Shown: positions 1 through 8,962 of the stretch, in pieces
How positions within the stretch are numbered: position 1 is the first letter of the stretch
How the letters are laid out: every line of letters starts with the position of its first letter
NCBI RefSeq assembly: GCF_014201875.1
Contig: NZ_JACHFL010000003.1
Location: 1 to 64,000 of the forward strand
Reading direction: 5' to 3'
Source of the DNA: Deinococcus humi
GTDB lineage: Bacteria > Deinococcota > Deinococci > Deinococcales > Deinococcaceae
Length of the DNA stretch: 64,000 bases
Program-made: the position numbers and the translations under genes
The notes under the pieces: model-generated
Seen by the model: the letters and a program-made list of their open reading frames with translations, nothing else
The model's database searches: none
What the model was told of the DNA's origin: nothing

Positions 1-53
1 ACCAGCGGGATCAGCAGGAAGGTGTACGCCGTGCGCGTCTGGTGCCGCCGCAT
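1..53 (-). CDS. ABC transporter permease, N-terminal fragment (sugar type)
   Basis: Only the first 17 codons lie in the window. They read as a short basic segment (MRRHQTRTAY) followed by the beginning of a hydrophobic helix (TFLLIPL), the usual N-terminus of a MalF-type inner-membrane permease. A purine-rich ribosome site (GGGGGTGG) sits about 6 bases upstream of the ATG. It follows the extracellular sugar-binding protein on the same strand, the standard order for a family 1 sugar importer. The permease identity is inferred from position and this short N-terminus; the rest of the gene is outside the window. Confidence 0.6.
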   Translation of the reverse strand, partial: MRRHQTRTAYTFLLIPL

Positions 54-233
54 CGATCCACCCCCACGCTCGGGGGGCGACACTCTCGTCGTCATGAACG
101 TTCCCAGTCAGGGATGAATCTGATCATCTATACCTCTGAAGTTTGGAATCAAGGAAGCACCCAAAGTGTTCCGCGCCTCCACCCCCTCCCGCATTTGCTC
201 CGGGCAGTGGGGCGGACACGCGGGCAGGTGGGC

Positions 234-1481
234 TTATTTGTAGTAGCTGTTCAGGATCTTCTGTTCGTCAGCGGCGGCCTGCTTGACCGCGTCGGCCGGC
301 TTGGCCCCCTTGAGCAGCACCGTGTTGATCGCGTCCACCCAGGCCTTGCGCTGTCCCGCCTCGTCCACGAACACCGTTGAGGAGGCGTAGGGCAGACTGG
401 CGATGAACGGTCCGTACACCGGATTCTTGAGAAGGTTGGGATCGGCGGCCAGACTGCGGCTGGCGGGAATCTCCCCAACATTATCCAGCCAGTAGCGCTG
501 CGTCTCAGCGCTGGTGAGGAATTTGATGAACTTGACGGCGGCGTCAAGTTTCTCGCCCTTGGCGTTCTTGGTAATGCCGTTGACCCAGTACGAACCGAAA
601 TTGTCCTTTTCATTGGGGTTGCTGGCGAGCACGGGCAGTGGCGCCACGCCCCAGTCGAACTTCGCGCCGTCCTTGATGGTGTTGATGGCGAATGAGCCGT
701 CGATGATCATGCCGACCTTGCCCGCGATAAAGGCGTCGCGGTAGCTGTTGTTGCCGGGGAAGAAGTTCGGCACCCCCAGCTTGTATTTGGTTTGCAGATC
801 GGTGTAGAAGGTCATGGCCTTGGTGCCCGCTGCGCTGTCGTAGGTGACGGTCTTGCCATCCTTGCCGTAGGGCTGGCCGCCGAATTGGCGCACCAGCACT
901 TCACGCAGCACGTGGTAGTCCTGGCCGTCAGGCTGGATGCCGAAGCCCAGCGTGGTGTAGCGGGGCGGTGCGCCCTTGACAATTTTCTGCCCAGCGGCAA
1001 TGAAATCTTCCCAGGTGCGGGGGGGCTGGGCAATCCCGGCCTGCTTGAAGAGGTCCTTGTTGTAAAACAGGGCCAGCGTGCGGACAGCGGTGGGCAGGGC
1101 GTAGTACTTGCCGTCCATCTTGGAGGTTTTCACCATGGGCGCGTAGGTACTGTCGATGGTGGCCGTCGGGAAATCCTTGGCCGGGAGGGGTTGCAGGTAA
1201 CCGGCGTCCACATACTGCGGCAGCCAGCCGTAATACAGGTTCACCACATCGGGACCCTGTCCCGCCGGGACGCTGGAGGCCACCTTCTGGCTGTAGGCAT
1301 CGTAGGGGAAGGTTTCCTGCTTGATCTTGATGTCGGGGTTGGCAGCCTCGAACTTCTTGATTAGGTCATTCATGGCGCTGACTTTGCTGGCATAGTCGTA
1401 CTGCCAGTACGTCAGCGTGACTGGGGCGGCGGAGGCGGAGGCGAGAGACAGGCCGAGGGCCAGCGTCAGTAGTTTCTTCAT
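234..1481 (-). CDS. ABC transporter sugar-binding protein (family 1)
   Basis: 415 residues. A signal peptide (MKKLLTLALGLSLASASA) leads into a family 1 solute-binding fold: an opening beta strand with LTYWQYDYASK, then PAGQGPDVVNLYYGWLPQY, then YALPTAVRTLALFYNKDLF, all typical of MalE-like sugar-binding proteins. It would capture an oligosaccharide or sugar conjugate in the envelope and deliver it to the permease that begins at position 53. The ATG at 1481 is chosen over upstream in-frame starts because AGGAG lies 5 bases before it and the signal peptide begins there. It is 47 bases downstream of the PIG-L gene, on the same strand and probably in the same operon. The ligand cannot be read from sequence. 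Confidence 0.9.
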   Translation of the reverse strand: MKKLLTLALGLSLASASAAPVTLTYWQYDYASKVSAMNDLIKKFEAANPDIKIKQETFPYDAYSQKVASSVPAGQGPDVVNLYYGWLPQYVDAGYLQPLPAKDFPTATIDSTYAPMVKTSKMDGKYYALPTAVRTLALFYNKDLFKQAGIAQPPRTWEDFIAAGQKIVKGAPPRYTTLGFGIQPDGQDYHVLREVLVRQFGGQPYGKDGKTVTYDSAAGTKAMTFYTDLQTKYKLGVPNFFPGNNSYRDAFIAGKVGMIIDGSFAINTIKDGAKFDWGVAPLPVLASNPNEKDNFGSYWVNGITKNAKGEKLDAAVKFIKFLTSAETQRYWLDNVGEIPASRSLAADPNLLKNPVYGPFIASLPYASSTVFVDEAGQRKAWVDAINTVLLKGAKPADAVKQAAADEQKILNSYYK

Positions 1482-1528
1482 GGAACTCCTGTTGTTCACC
1501 GACATGAAAAGGAAGGGAAGGGGAGGAC

Positions 1529-3796
1529 TTACTTGCCCAGCGTCACGCGCGGCCACAGGTACGGTAGCGCCTGCTTGCCGCCCCACGAGAACGAGGCCCA
1601 CGCCAGCCCGCTCTGGCTGATGTTCGCGCCCACGCGGGCGTCTGCCTGATCACCGTCATACATCACCAGGTTCAGGCCAATCGTGTCGCCGGGTTTGGGC
1701 ACCTTGGGCATGGCTGCCCAGGGCAGACGGAACTCAATGGTGTAGCCGCCGTCCACCTTCTTGGACGCCACTTGCATGCCGGGGGCCGTTTCCTCCATCA
1801 CGCCCTGATTGGCGTCGGCGTCGCGGAAGCCGCGCGCACCGAAGCCCTGCGTGGTGCAGGGGAAGGCGGCGGCCTGCATGGTAGTGCCGGTGTCGCGGCT
1901 GCTGCCGCTGGGGTCCACCGTCACGCCAATCGCGTCCGAGCGCAACTGGGCCTTGATGTCGTCTGGGGCGATGTTACAGGCCACCAACTCGTCCTTGACA
2001 TTCATGCCCACGTAGAGATAGGTGTCGTCGTAGCCGAGCTTGAAGCTGGCGCTGGCGTCCGCCGCATTGTCAGGTTTGGCCCGCCACCACAGGTTCTCCG
2101 GCCCGATCTCACCGTTGGCTCCAGCCCCCATGTCAGCCAGATCGCCGTCAATGGTGGGCGCCTTGCTCAGGCGCGGGATGGTCAGGGTGGGCAGCACATA
2201 GGCGTTGGCCGTGTCTGTGAAGTTGCCGGTGCTGAGGCTGACCGGCAGCAGCGCACTCTGGCGTCCGGCGGGCAGCGCGGCGGCGACGGCTTCCATCTGC
2301 AAGGTCAATGTCTTGCTCTGACCGGCGGCCAGCTGGTAACTGGTGTCGCCCGACAGCGTGATGCCTGTGGGCAGCTTCAGATCCAGCTTGCCGTTCACGG
2401 CGGCCTTGCTGCGGTTGGTCACGGTCACATTCACCGGGGTCTTCTGACCCAGGGCCAGGGCAAGGCGGGTAGGCAGCGAGCCGATGACCCAGTCGGTGCC
2501 GGTCTGCCGCGCGAAGTCCTGGTACGCCGCCACGTCGAACGTGGGGGCGAACGTGGCGACGACAGCAGGCAGCGGGCGCACGAAGTTGTCGGCGCGGCCC
2601 GTGATGGCCTGCCCGTCCTGCTGGGCACGGTAGCTGCTAATCACCTCACTGCGCTCGGCGGCAGCTCCCGCCGGGGCCGTGACTTGGAAGGTAGCGCTGG
2701 CCGTCTCGCCGGGCTTGAGGGTTTTGGCTGCCGGGGCCGCCGACACCGTCCAGCCTGTTGGGGCGTTCAGCGCCAGGGTTACGCCGGTCATGGGCTGATC
2801 GGTGGTGTTGGTCAGTTTGACCGTAACAGGAGTGGCCTGTCCCGCACCGATGTCGTAGGCGCTGGGCTGCACTTCCAGCCTCACCCCGGCAGGCGAGGAA
2901 CCGCTGGGCGTCAGCGCTCCACTCAGCAGCGAGGTTTCCTGGGCAGGTGTGGGCACGCGCGAGGCCACCAGCATGAACGATTCGGGGCTGGCCGTCTTGG
3001 CGGGCAAGGACGAGAAGGTGTCCCAGCCCTGCGAGCGGTAGTTGTACTGCGCGATGTTTTTGAGGTCCGCATAGCGAATCCGGGCGGTGCGCGACACATC
3101 GTCTGTGGGAATCTTGACGGTGGCGTCTTCAGCGTTGTTGGGGTAGTAGTACAGCTTCAGGGGAGTGAAGGGCTCGATGCCTTCCTTGAGCTGCTCGGGA
3201 CAGAACGCCGGATCACCCGCCGAGTTGTAGGCCAGTGTGGCGGTGCGGGCGGCCTGCTGGTGCTGACCGTGCGTGCCGGGGCCAGGCCACATGGTCACGA
3301 TCACTTCTGGGCGGCGGATGCGGACCAACCGGACCACGTCGCACACGAAGGCGGGTCCCCCCCATTTTTCAAGCGTTTCCTCGGCGGACAGCGTGAAGTA
3401 GAAGTCGCGCAGGCCCAGAAAATGTGGGCTGTCCACGCCCAGCATCGCCAGCGAGCGGCGTTCCTCTTCCTGGCGGATTAGGCCCAGGGCGGGACCAGTT
3501 TCACGACCAGTGGCATTGCCGCCGCCCTCACCCCCCGTGAGGGTGACCACCGTGCCCTTGTAGCCGCCGTCCAGCAGGTAGCGGGCCAGTATGCCGCCCA
3601 CGCCGCCGTCGTCGTCGGGGTGGGCGCCGATGAACATCAGGTCCACATCCATCAGGTCCATGCCGCTGACGGTGCCGCCGTAAGAACCGGGACCAGTGTG
3701 GGCGGGCGCGGGGGCGGCGGGTGCCGGCGTGGTCTGCGCGCTGGCAGCGCCGACGAGGAGGGAGAGGAGCAGGGCGGACCAACAACGTTTCTTCAT
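1529..3796 (-). CDS. Secreted PIG-L family deacetylase with NEW3 and CBM9-like domains
   Basis: 755 residues. A signal peptide (about residues 1-20) is followed by a PIG-L/LmbE N-deacetylase domain (about 48-275) with the metal motif AHPDDD near residue 58 and a downstream HGQHQ segment. Two beta-sandwich segments resembling the NPCBM-associated NEW3 domain follow (about 300-400 and 430-540), and the C-terminus (about 545-755) resembles a CBM9/DOMON-like carbohydrate-binding module (TIDGDLAD, YDDTYLYVGMNV). PIG-L enzymes hydrolyse N-acetyl groups on GlcNAc-type sugars, so this one probably acts outside the cell on an N-acetylated sugar or glycoconjugate. The start has a full AAGGAGGT site and overlaps the stop of the lyase gene (ATGA), indicating translational coupling. 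AHPDDD in place of the more common AHPDDE is a mild variant. Substrate unknown. Confidence 0.85.
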   Translation of the reverse strand: MKKRCWSALLLSLLVGAASAQTTPAPAAPAPAHTGPGSYGGTVSGMDLMDVDLMFIGAHPDDDGGVGGILARYLLDGGYKGTVVTLTGGEGGGNATGRETGPALGLIRQEEERRSLAMLGVDSPHFLGLRDFYFTLSAEETLEKWGGPAFVCDVVRLVRIRRPEVIVTMWPGPGTHGQHQQAARTATLAYNSAGDPAFCPEQLKEGIEPFTPLKLYYYPNNAEDATVKIPTDDVSRTARIRYADLKNIAQYNYRSQGWDTFSSLPAKTASPESFMLVASRVPTPAQETSLLSGALTPSGSSPAGVRLEVQPSAYDIGAGQATPVTVKLTNTTDQPMTGVTLALNAPTGWTVSAAPAAKTLKPGETASATFQVTAPAGAAAERSEVISSYRAQQDGQAITGRADNFVRPLPAVVATFAPTFDVAAYQDFARQTGTDWVIGSLPTRLALALGQKTPVNVTVTNRSKAAVNGKLDLKLPTGITLSGDTSYQLAAGQSKTLTLQMEAVAAALPAGRQSALLPVSLSTGNFTDTANAYVLPTLTIPRLSKAPTIDGDLADMGAGANGEIGPENLWWRAKPDNAADASASFKLGYDDTYLYVGMNVKDELVACNIAPDDIKAQLRSDAIGVTVDPSGSSRDTGTTMQAAAFPCTTQGFGARGFRDADANQGVMEETAPGMQVASKKVDGGYTIEFRLPWAAMPKVPKPGDTIGLNLVMYDGDQADARVGANISQSGLAWASFSWGGKQALPYLWPRVTLGK

Positions 3797-5202
3797 AACG
3801 GACCTCCTTCAAGGTGCGTGCGGGCGGCTGCAAAACGGGTGGTGAGGCTGTCGTGGTGACTGGTATCGGTACCCAGGCGTTCGTGGGCCGCCGTGATTTC
3901 CCCGGCCATGACCGAGGGGGCGGGGCCGCCAAAGGTGGTGCGACGGGCGATGAATTCCGCTGGGTTCAGGGCACTTTGCACCTCGGTCTGGGGCAGGTTC
4001 AGGCCCACCGCCTCAAGATCGGCGGCGGTCAGGGCGCTGACGGTGCGGCCCTGACTGTGCAGGTGTGCCAGCAGCGCCTTGACGTGGGCGTGCGCGTCCC
4101 GGAACCCGCACCCCGTATTACGGGCGATCACGTCGGCCAACTCGGTGACCACCGATTCGCCCTGCTGCGCCTCCCGCAGCCATTCCTCCCGGTTGAGGAC
4201 CGGGTTGGTCAGCGAGGTGATGAGCAATTCCAGGCCGTCGCGGAAGTCGTGCCACATGCTGGTCAGCGGCGGCTGCATGTCCGGGCCGGGATCGTTGATG
4301 TCCCCAAAGGGCACGTTGTGGCTGGAAATGATGACGCTCTGCGTCACGCCGATGGCTTTACTGAACTTGGTCCGGGCGTGTTCCAACGCCACCGGGTTGC
4401 GTTTCTGCGGCATCACGCTGCTACCCTGCACCAGCCCGTCCTCCAGCGACAGCAGCCCGCGTGAGGCCCAGAACAGCAGGTCGTACAGCACCCGCGACAG
4501 CGTGGTAGAGACCACCGTGATCACACTGGCGATTTCCACCTGCCAGTCGCTGGCGCTCACGGCGTCGTAGGTGTTCTCGATCGGCCGATCAAAGGCCAGC
4601 AGCGCCGCCGTGCGCGTCCGGTCAATTGGAAAGCTGGTGCCGCCCAGCGCCACCGCGCCCATCGGGCTGAGGTTCAGGTGGGTCATGGCGCACTGCATTC
4701 GCACGGTGTCGCGCGCCAGTACGTTCTCCACCGCCGTCAGGTAGTGCGCCAGCGTGGTGGGCTGGGCGGGCTGGTGATGGGTGTACGCCACGATCACGGT
4801 GTCGATCTCACGGGCGGCGAGATTCAACAGGGTGCGCCGCAGCCGCAGCACCCGCTCCATGGCCCGCATCAGGCGCAGACGGGCGCTCAGGCGGTAGATG
4901 GTCATGTCCAGGTCGTTGCGCGACAGTGCCGTCCGGAGTGCCCCTGCCGCATCGCTATCCCGGGTCGCCAGTTCGCGGTCCAGCGTGAAGAACACATCTT
5001 CGACGCTGGGGTCGTAAGCCGGGAAGGGCTGACGGCGAAGCTCGCGCAGCAAGCGGGCGGCCTCGTCCGCGTGCGCCACGCCGCAGCCGCTCAGCATCAG
5101 GGCGTGGGCGCTCAGGGCATCGAAGAGGTGGGGCAGCAGATGCTCGCTGGCATAGTCGTAATCGGGTTGCAGAACGGTTTTCAAGTACGTGTCATGCCAC
5201 AT
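3793..5202 (-). CDS. Fumarate-lyase superfamily protein, argininosuccinate lyase-like
   Basis: 469 residues, the size of argininosuccinate lyase. It keeps the superfamily active-site blocks: SRNDLDMT, THHQPAQP and the signature GSSVMPQKRNP with the catalytic serine loop. Family members cleave a C-N bond with release of fumarate from a succinyl-amine. Because it sits in a sugar-importer operon with a PIG-L deacetylase and a ROK regulator, and not with argG or other arginine genes, a catabolic C-N lyase acting on an imported conjugate seems likelier than arginine synthesis; this is inference. The ATG at 5202 has GGGGGAGA upstream and overlaps the end of the ROK gene by 11 bases. Downstream it shares ATGA with the PIG-L gene. 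Confidence 0.85.
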   Translation of the reverse strand: MWHDTYLKTVLQPDYDYASEHLLPHLFDALSAHALMLSGCGVAHADEAARLLRELRRQPFPAYDPSVEDVFFTLDRELATRDSDAAGALRTALSRNDLDMTIYRLSARLRLMRAMERVLRLRRTLLNLAAREIDTVIVAYTHHQPAQPTTLAHYLTAVENVLARDTVRMQCAMTHLNLSPMGAVALGGTSFPIDRTRTAALLAFDRPIENTYDAVSASDWQVEIASVITVVSTTLSRVLYDLLFWASRGLLSLEDGLVQGSSVMPQKRNPVALEHARTKFSKAIGVTQSVIISSHNVPFGDINDPGPDMQPPLTSMWHDFRDGLELLITSLTNPVLNREEWLREAQQGESVVTELADVIARNTGCGFRDAHAHVKALLAHLHSQGRTVSALTAADLEAVGLNLPQTEVQSALNPAEFIARRTTFGGPAPSVMAGEITAAHERLGTDTSHHDSLTTRFAAARTHLEGGPL

Positions 5203-6211
5203 CGGTGTTGTCTCCCCCCAGGTCTTCCACGCGCGCCAGAAGATGTCCGTGAGCCTGTTCACGGGCCAGCAGCGCCGCGCCGCGCAGCACCATGTCATCC
5301 ACATCCGGGATCAGGTGGGTGGTGATTGACAGGTCCAGCAACTCGCTCAATTTTTCCTGCAGGGCGAAGGCTCGATCCTGTGGCAGGCCCAACACCACAT
5401 GTTGCAGGTCCAGGGTATGTACCAGCCCGGCCAGCATGAACGCCGTGGCCTCCAGACGCTCGGAGCTGGGCAGACCTTCCAACGGCGCCGCGCCGTGCGG
5501 GGTGGGCCAGCGCGCGCGGCCAATCTCTCCGGCGCGGCCATGCATCCCCCGGTAGAGCTGACCGTTCAGCAGCAGACCCATGCCCGTGCCGCTGGGCCGC
5601 TCAATCAGGACAGCCACGTGACTCCAGCTGGGAGTCTCGCGGGTGGCCGCCAGCGCGACGAGATTCGCGTCGTTCGCAAAGGCGTACGTCACTCCAGCGT
5701 TTTCCAGAAACAGGGTGACCTGCTGCACGTCCAGGTGATAGGTCACATTGGGTTCCCGGACGCGTCCCTGTGGATCAACCGGTGCCGGAAGCCCGATCAG
5801 GACGTGTCTGAGTGGCCCGTGAACGCACTCGACAAGGGCCTGGCCGATCACGTCCAGCAGGGTCTTTGTGAGATCAGCTTCGGCGCAGCGGCAAGCCCTC
5901 GTTTCGGCTTCCCTCCCGGCCAGACTGCCCAGATGTGCGTGAAGCTCGGTGGGCTGAAGATCGATGGCCAGGACCGTTCCAACCTGTGGTTGTAGTTCCA
6001 CCCGGTGGGGGGTGCGCCCCACGCCCTGGTCGGGCGAGATGGACAGTCGGGCAATCCCATGATTGAGCAGTTCCTGCACCACCACATTGACGGTGACTTT
6101 GGAGAGCCCGGTCCGGTCGGCCAGTTGTGGACGGGTCAGGCCGGCCTCCATAAACAGCAATTGTGTGATGGCACGGCGATTGAGACGCCGGAGCTCACGC
6201 GGCTGACCCAT
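5192..6211 (-). CDS. ROK family transcriptional regulator
   Basis: 339 residues. An N-terminal winged helix (RAITQLLFMEAGLTRPQLADRTGLSK split over residues 11-36) precedes a ROK sugar-kinase-like domain. The CGxxGC zinc motif of catalytic ROK kinases is not present, so this is probably a NagC/XylR-like repressor that senses a sugar. The ATG at 6211 is preferred because AGGAG lies 7 bases upstream and the helix-turn-helix begins right after it; the longer frame would translate the promoter. It is the first gene of the minus-strand operon, and a palindrome sits between its promoter and its start codon, suggesting autoregulation. Confidence 0.9.
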   Translation of the reverse strand: MGQPRELRRLNRRAITQLLFMEAGLTRPQLADRTGLSKVTVNVVVQELLNHGIARLSISPDQGVGRTPHRVELQPQVGTVLAIDLQPTELHAHLGSLAGREAETRACRCAEADLTKTLLDVIGQALVECVHGPLRHVLIGLPAPVDPQGRVREPNVTYHLDVQQVTLFLENAGVTYAFANDANLVALAATRETPSWSHVAVLIERPSGTGMGLLLNGQLYRGMHGRAGEIGRARWPTPHGAAPLEGLPSSERLEATAFMLAGLVHTLDLQHVVLGLPQDRAFALQEKLSELLDLSITTHLIPDVDDMVLRGAALLAREQAHGHLLARVEDLGGDNTDVA

Positions 6212-6224
6212 TACATCTCCTAAA

Positions 6225-6239
6225 TAAGAAACTTTCTTA
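6225..6239. promoter_or_regulatory. Perfect palindrome, likely ROK operator
   Basis: TAAGAAA-C-TTTCTTA is a perfect 7-bp inverted repeat around one base. It lies between the predicted transcription start (about 6246) and the ribosome site of the ROK gene, where a repressor would block transcription. ROK repressors commonly bind AT-rich inverted repeats; assignment to this regulator is inference from position. Confidence 0.55.
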
Positions 6240-6252
6240 ACGATTGGAGGCC

Positions 6253-6281
6253 ACTGTACAGGCAGTCTTTTAAAAAAGCAA
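6253..6281 (-). promoter_or_regulatory. Promoter of the ROK/ASL/PIG-L/ABC operon
   Basis: On the minus strand, -35 TTGCTT (6276-6281) and -10 TACAGT (6253-6258) are separated by exactly 17 bp. A further inverted repeat, AAAGC-AATGC-GCTTT (6275-6289), overlaps the -35, and TTAGCT-G-AGCTAA (6310-6322, perfect 6-bp arms) lies about 30 bp further upstream and could bind an activator or a second repressor. Confidence 0.55.
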
Positions 6282-6395
6282 TGCGCTTTCTTGTGGCAGG
6301 GCCAAAGCTTTAGCTGAGCTAATGGCGCCCTCATCTGGGAGTCCTCCTGGTGGAGGCTGTCTACGGTAAGCGTTGTTTGGATACAAACTGCCCAC

Positions 6396-7487
6396 TCATT
6401 GCAGAAGATTGGAAAGATCTGAATCCCCAAAATCTAGTCCCCAGTCGACCTGGTTACCCACCATGCGCTGCCGCTTGGCCCGGTACATCCGAGCGTCGGC
6501 CAGCGACAGCCACTCGTCGAGGTCCCTGCCCGGCGGCAGCGCTAGGCCCCCCTGCAGGCAGATCGGGCCGGGGCCGGGGGGCCAGTCGGCAGCGCGCAGG
6601 GCGTGGGTCAGGCGCGTGGTCAGGTCCTTCAGGCGTGTCCCCGGCTCCCAGACCAAAAGGGCGAATTCGTCGCCGCTCAGGCGGAATGCGGCGTCCGGCG
6701 CGGGGAATACCTGCGCTAGAATGCGTCCCACGGTCGCCAGCACCAGATCGCCCGTCGTGTGTCCGAACCTATCGTTGACCTGCTTGAATTCGTGGACGTC
6801 GAGCATGATCAGCCCCAGCTCTCGCCCCTGTTGGCGGGCCTTTTCCAGGCAGAGCGGCACATCGTGGTAAAAGGCGCGGCGGTTGTGCAAGCCCGTGAGG
6901 GTGTCGGTCCGGGTCAGACGTTTCATCTCCTCACGTAGGGCCGCGTTCTCCAGCGCAATGGAGACATGCTGTGCCAGAAGCTGTAAAAACTCCAGATCAG
7001 TATTGTCGAAGGCATTCAACGCATAGCTCTGGATGGACAGCACGCCTGCCCGCTCGCCCCTGACTTCCAGCGGTACGCACAGCATCGACAGCGCAGTCTG
7101 CTGCGGTTGCTCAGCATGGTCGTCAAAGTCCAGGAGCACCCCGTCGTGGCCCACCAGCCGCTGGGCGCAGGAGGGGTGTTCCTTCAGGTACGCGAAGATG
7201 TCAGGCACGAACAGAGCCTGGCCGTGCAGCACGCTCTCGACAATGCCATCCGGGCAAAATGGGATGGCATGGGTGTAGCGCCGCTCTCGCTCGTACATTT
7301 CCCATAACCAGGCGCCGTCGGTCTGCCGCAACGCCAGTAGCGTGATCTGAGCCGGAAAGAGGTTGCCGACCTGCTGGTGGACCGCCTGCACCACTGCCTC
7401 CACCTCGTGGCTGCTGCGGGCCAGGGAGGCCAGCACCTGGATCAGGTGGTGATAGCGGACGAGCAAGGTTGTCTCGGGTCTCGGCAT
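6396..7487 (-). CDS. GAF-GGDEF diguanylate cyclase
   Basis: 363 residues. A GAF sensor domain (about 20-185) is followed by a GGDEF domain (about 190-360) with the active-site motif SGDEF at residues 271-275, a permitted variant of GG(D/E)EF, so it probably makes cyclic di-GMP. The RxxD inhibitory site normally five residues upstream is absent (PAPD), so product inhibition through that site is unlikely. No membrane segment is seen; it should be cytosolic. The ATG at 7487 has GGAG 7 bases upstream; a GTG at 7559 is a poorer alternative. The neighbouring gene on the same strand is a broken HD-GYP phosphodiesterase. Confidence 0.85.
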   Translation of the reverse strand: MPRPETTLLVRYHHLIQVLASLARSSHEVEAVVQAVHQQVGNLFPAQITLLALRQTDGAWLWEMYERERRYTHAIPFCPDGIVESVLHGQALFVPDIFAYLKEHPSCAQRLVGHDGVLLDFDDHAEQPQQTALSMLCVPLEVRGERAGVLSIQSYALNAFDNTDLEFLQLLAQHVSIALENAALREEMKRLTRTDTLTGLHNRRAFYHDVPLCLEKARQQGRELGLIMLDVHEFKQVNDRFGHTTGDLVLATVGRILAQVFPAPDAAFRLSGDEFALLVWEPGTRLKDLTTRLTHALRAADWPPGPGPICLQGGLALPPGRDLDEWLSLADARMYRAKRQRMVGNQVDWGLDFGDSDLSNLLQ

Positions 7488-7613
7488 GGGCAAACTCCAG
7501 GGTTCGATATCGGGACACAGACCAAGAGCGGGCCAGGTCAGCCGGGCTCTATTGTGCACGGACCTTCCATCATGACGATATTCGCGTCTTGCACGTCATA
7601 TCTCAATATCGGC

Positions 7614-8737
7614 TTAATGAGAGAGGGCCTGATGCACGCCGATCACCTGCACGAACAATTGGGTCAACTCAGGATCGAAATGCCTCCCCGCCTGCGCCTC
7701 AATCTCGGCCAGGGCCGCGCGGGGGGACCACGCCGCCTTGTAGGGCCGCTCGCTGGTGAGGGCGTTATACACGTCACAGAGCGCGAACAGCCGGCCCGCC
7801 AGACTGATCTCATGGCCCGCCTTGTCCGCCGGATAGCCCTGGCCGTCCCAGCGTTCGTGGTGATCGGCCACCACTTCCAGCGCCGCCTGCGGCAGAAAGC
7901 CTAGCGTCTGGGCGAAGCGCAGTCCCTCAAGGACATGGGAGCGCATCACCGCCCATTCGTAGGCGTCCAGTGAACCGGGCTTGAGCAGGACCGTGTCGGG
8001 AATGGCGATTTTCCCGATGTCGTGCAAGTACGCGCCCCAGCGCAGCGCCCGGGCCAGACGCAGGGCCAGGGCGGTCACCCGGTCCGTATGGCCCTTGGTC
8101 TCACCGTCACGGACCTCGAGCGCCAGACCCATGGCCGCAGGGTGGCCTCGCGTGCGTCGCTGGCCTGCTCGTCGGCAGCTAGGCGGCCGGCCAGCCTAGC
8201 CAATAGTCCCGGTCACCAGACTGAAGATGGCTGCCTCCTCAGTGCTCCAGACGTGCGGCGTGGCGGTGTACATCAGGAAAGCGCCCAGCAGTTCGCCGTC
8301 CCTGGCGTGCACCGGCGAGGCGGCCATGCTGGCGACGCCCACCTCATGGAAGCCCAGGGTCTCGCAGGGAATGGTGGTGTCGTCGAAGAACAGAAGGCCG
8401 GGACTGACCTCCAGAGCCCATATGCTAGGGGTCCATAGCGGCAGGCCCTGAAACACGACGTCCTGCACGCTGGGCGTCTGTGGTATCTGACCCCAGGTGG
8501 CGCGCACCTGGTAACTCTGATCCTGGACGCAGGTCACCTGGACATTGGCCGCGCCCACGGCGGCGGTGCGGGTGACGAGGTACTCCAGGGTGGGGTCACG
8601 CTCTGCACCAACGTGCTGGCAGAGAACACCAGTTGGGTCAGGTCCAGCACGGACTGGGCCACCACGGTACGCACGTTTCCATCTGAAGTCAGATTGAGAG
8701 TGTGGTCAACGGTTATCGGGCTGGGAACATGCGCCAA
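7614..8737 (-). pseudogene. GAF-HD-GYP phosphodiesterase, broken by three frameshifts
   Basis: Three reading frames together encode one protein with the same plan as the intact gene at 37677-38816. Residues read from a TTG at 8737 give the N-terminus (LDLTQLVFSASTLVQ). A shift near 8600 leads into the GAF half, which ends at a TAG (8196-8198). A shift near 8205 restores LARLAGRLAADEQASDAREA, and loss of one G near 8135 (CGGCC where CGGGCC would give LRAMGL) restores the HD-GYP domain with HDIGKIAIPD and HHERWDGQGYP. The HD-GYP part could still be translated from the ATG at 8132 as a 172-residue fragment. The breaks could also be sequencing errors, though three in one gene makes decay more likely. 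Confidence 0.75.
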
Positions 8738-8962
8738 GCAGCGTCCGGAGCCCCTTTCACGGCTCTCACAGCGCGACTGTCCAAAGTATGAAGTTGAAAG
8801 GGCGGTCGGCTGACAGGATGTGGGGCAGTCTGCTGGACCGTCCCATCAAGGTCAGCTCCAATATCGTTCGCGTGATCTATGCAGCCAATCCTTCGAACCT
8901 GTCTATCTGCGCCGTGGAAAGGCTTCACTGGGACGTGTTGCGCGATTCGACTTGGTCAACAG

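Noticed and set aside
1772..3481. 569-codon open frame on the plus strand
   Set aside because: It is antisense to the PIG-L gene, has no ribosome site or domain, and has the composition expected of a shadow frame in GC-rich DNA.
8880..8935. GGTTCGAA-like T-loop on the minus strand suggesting a tRNA
   Set aside because: The flanking bases do not form a T stem, and no acceptor, D or anticodon stem can be drawn around it.
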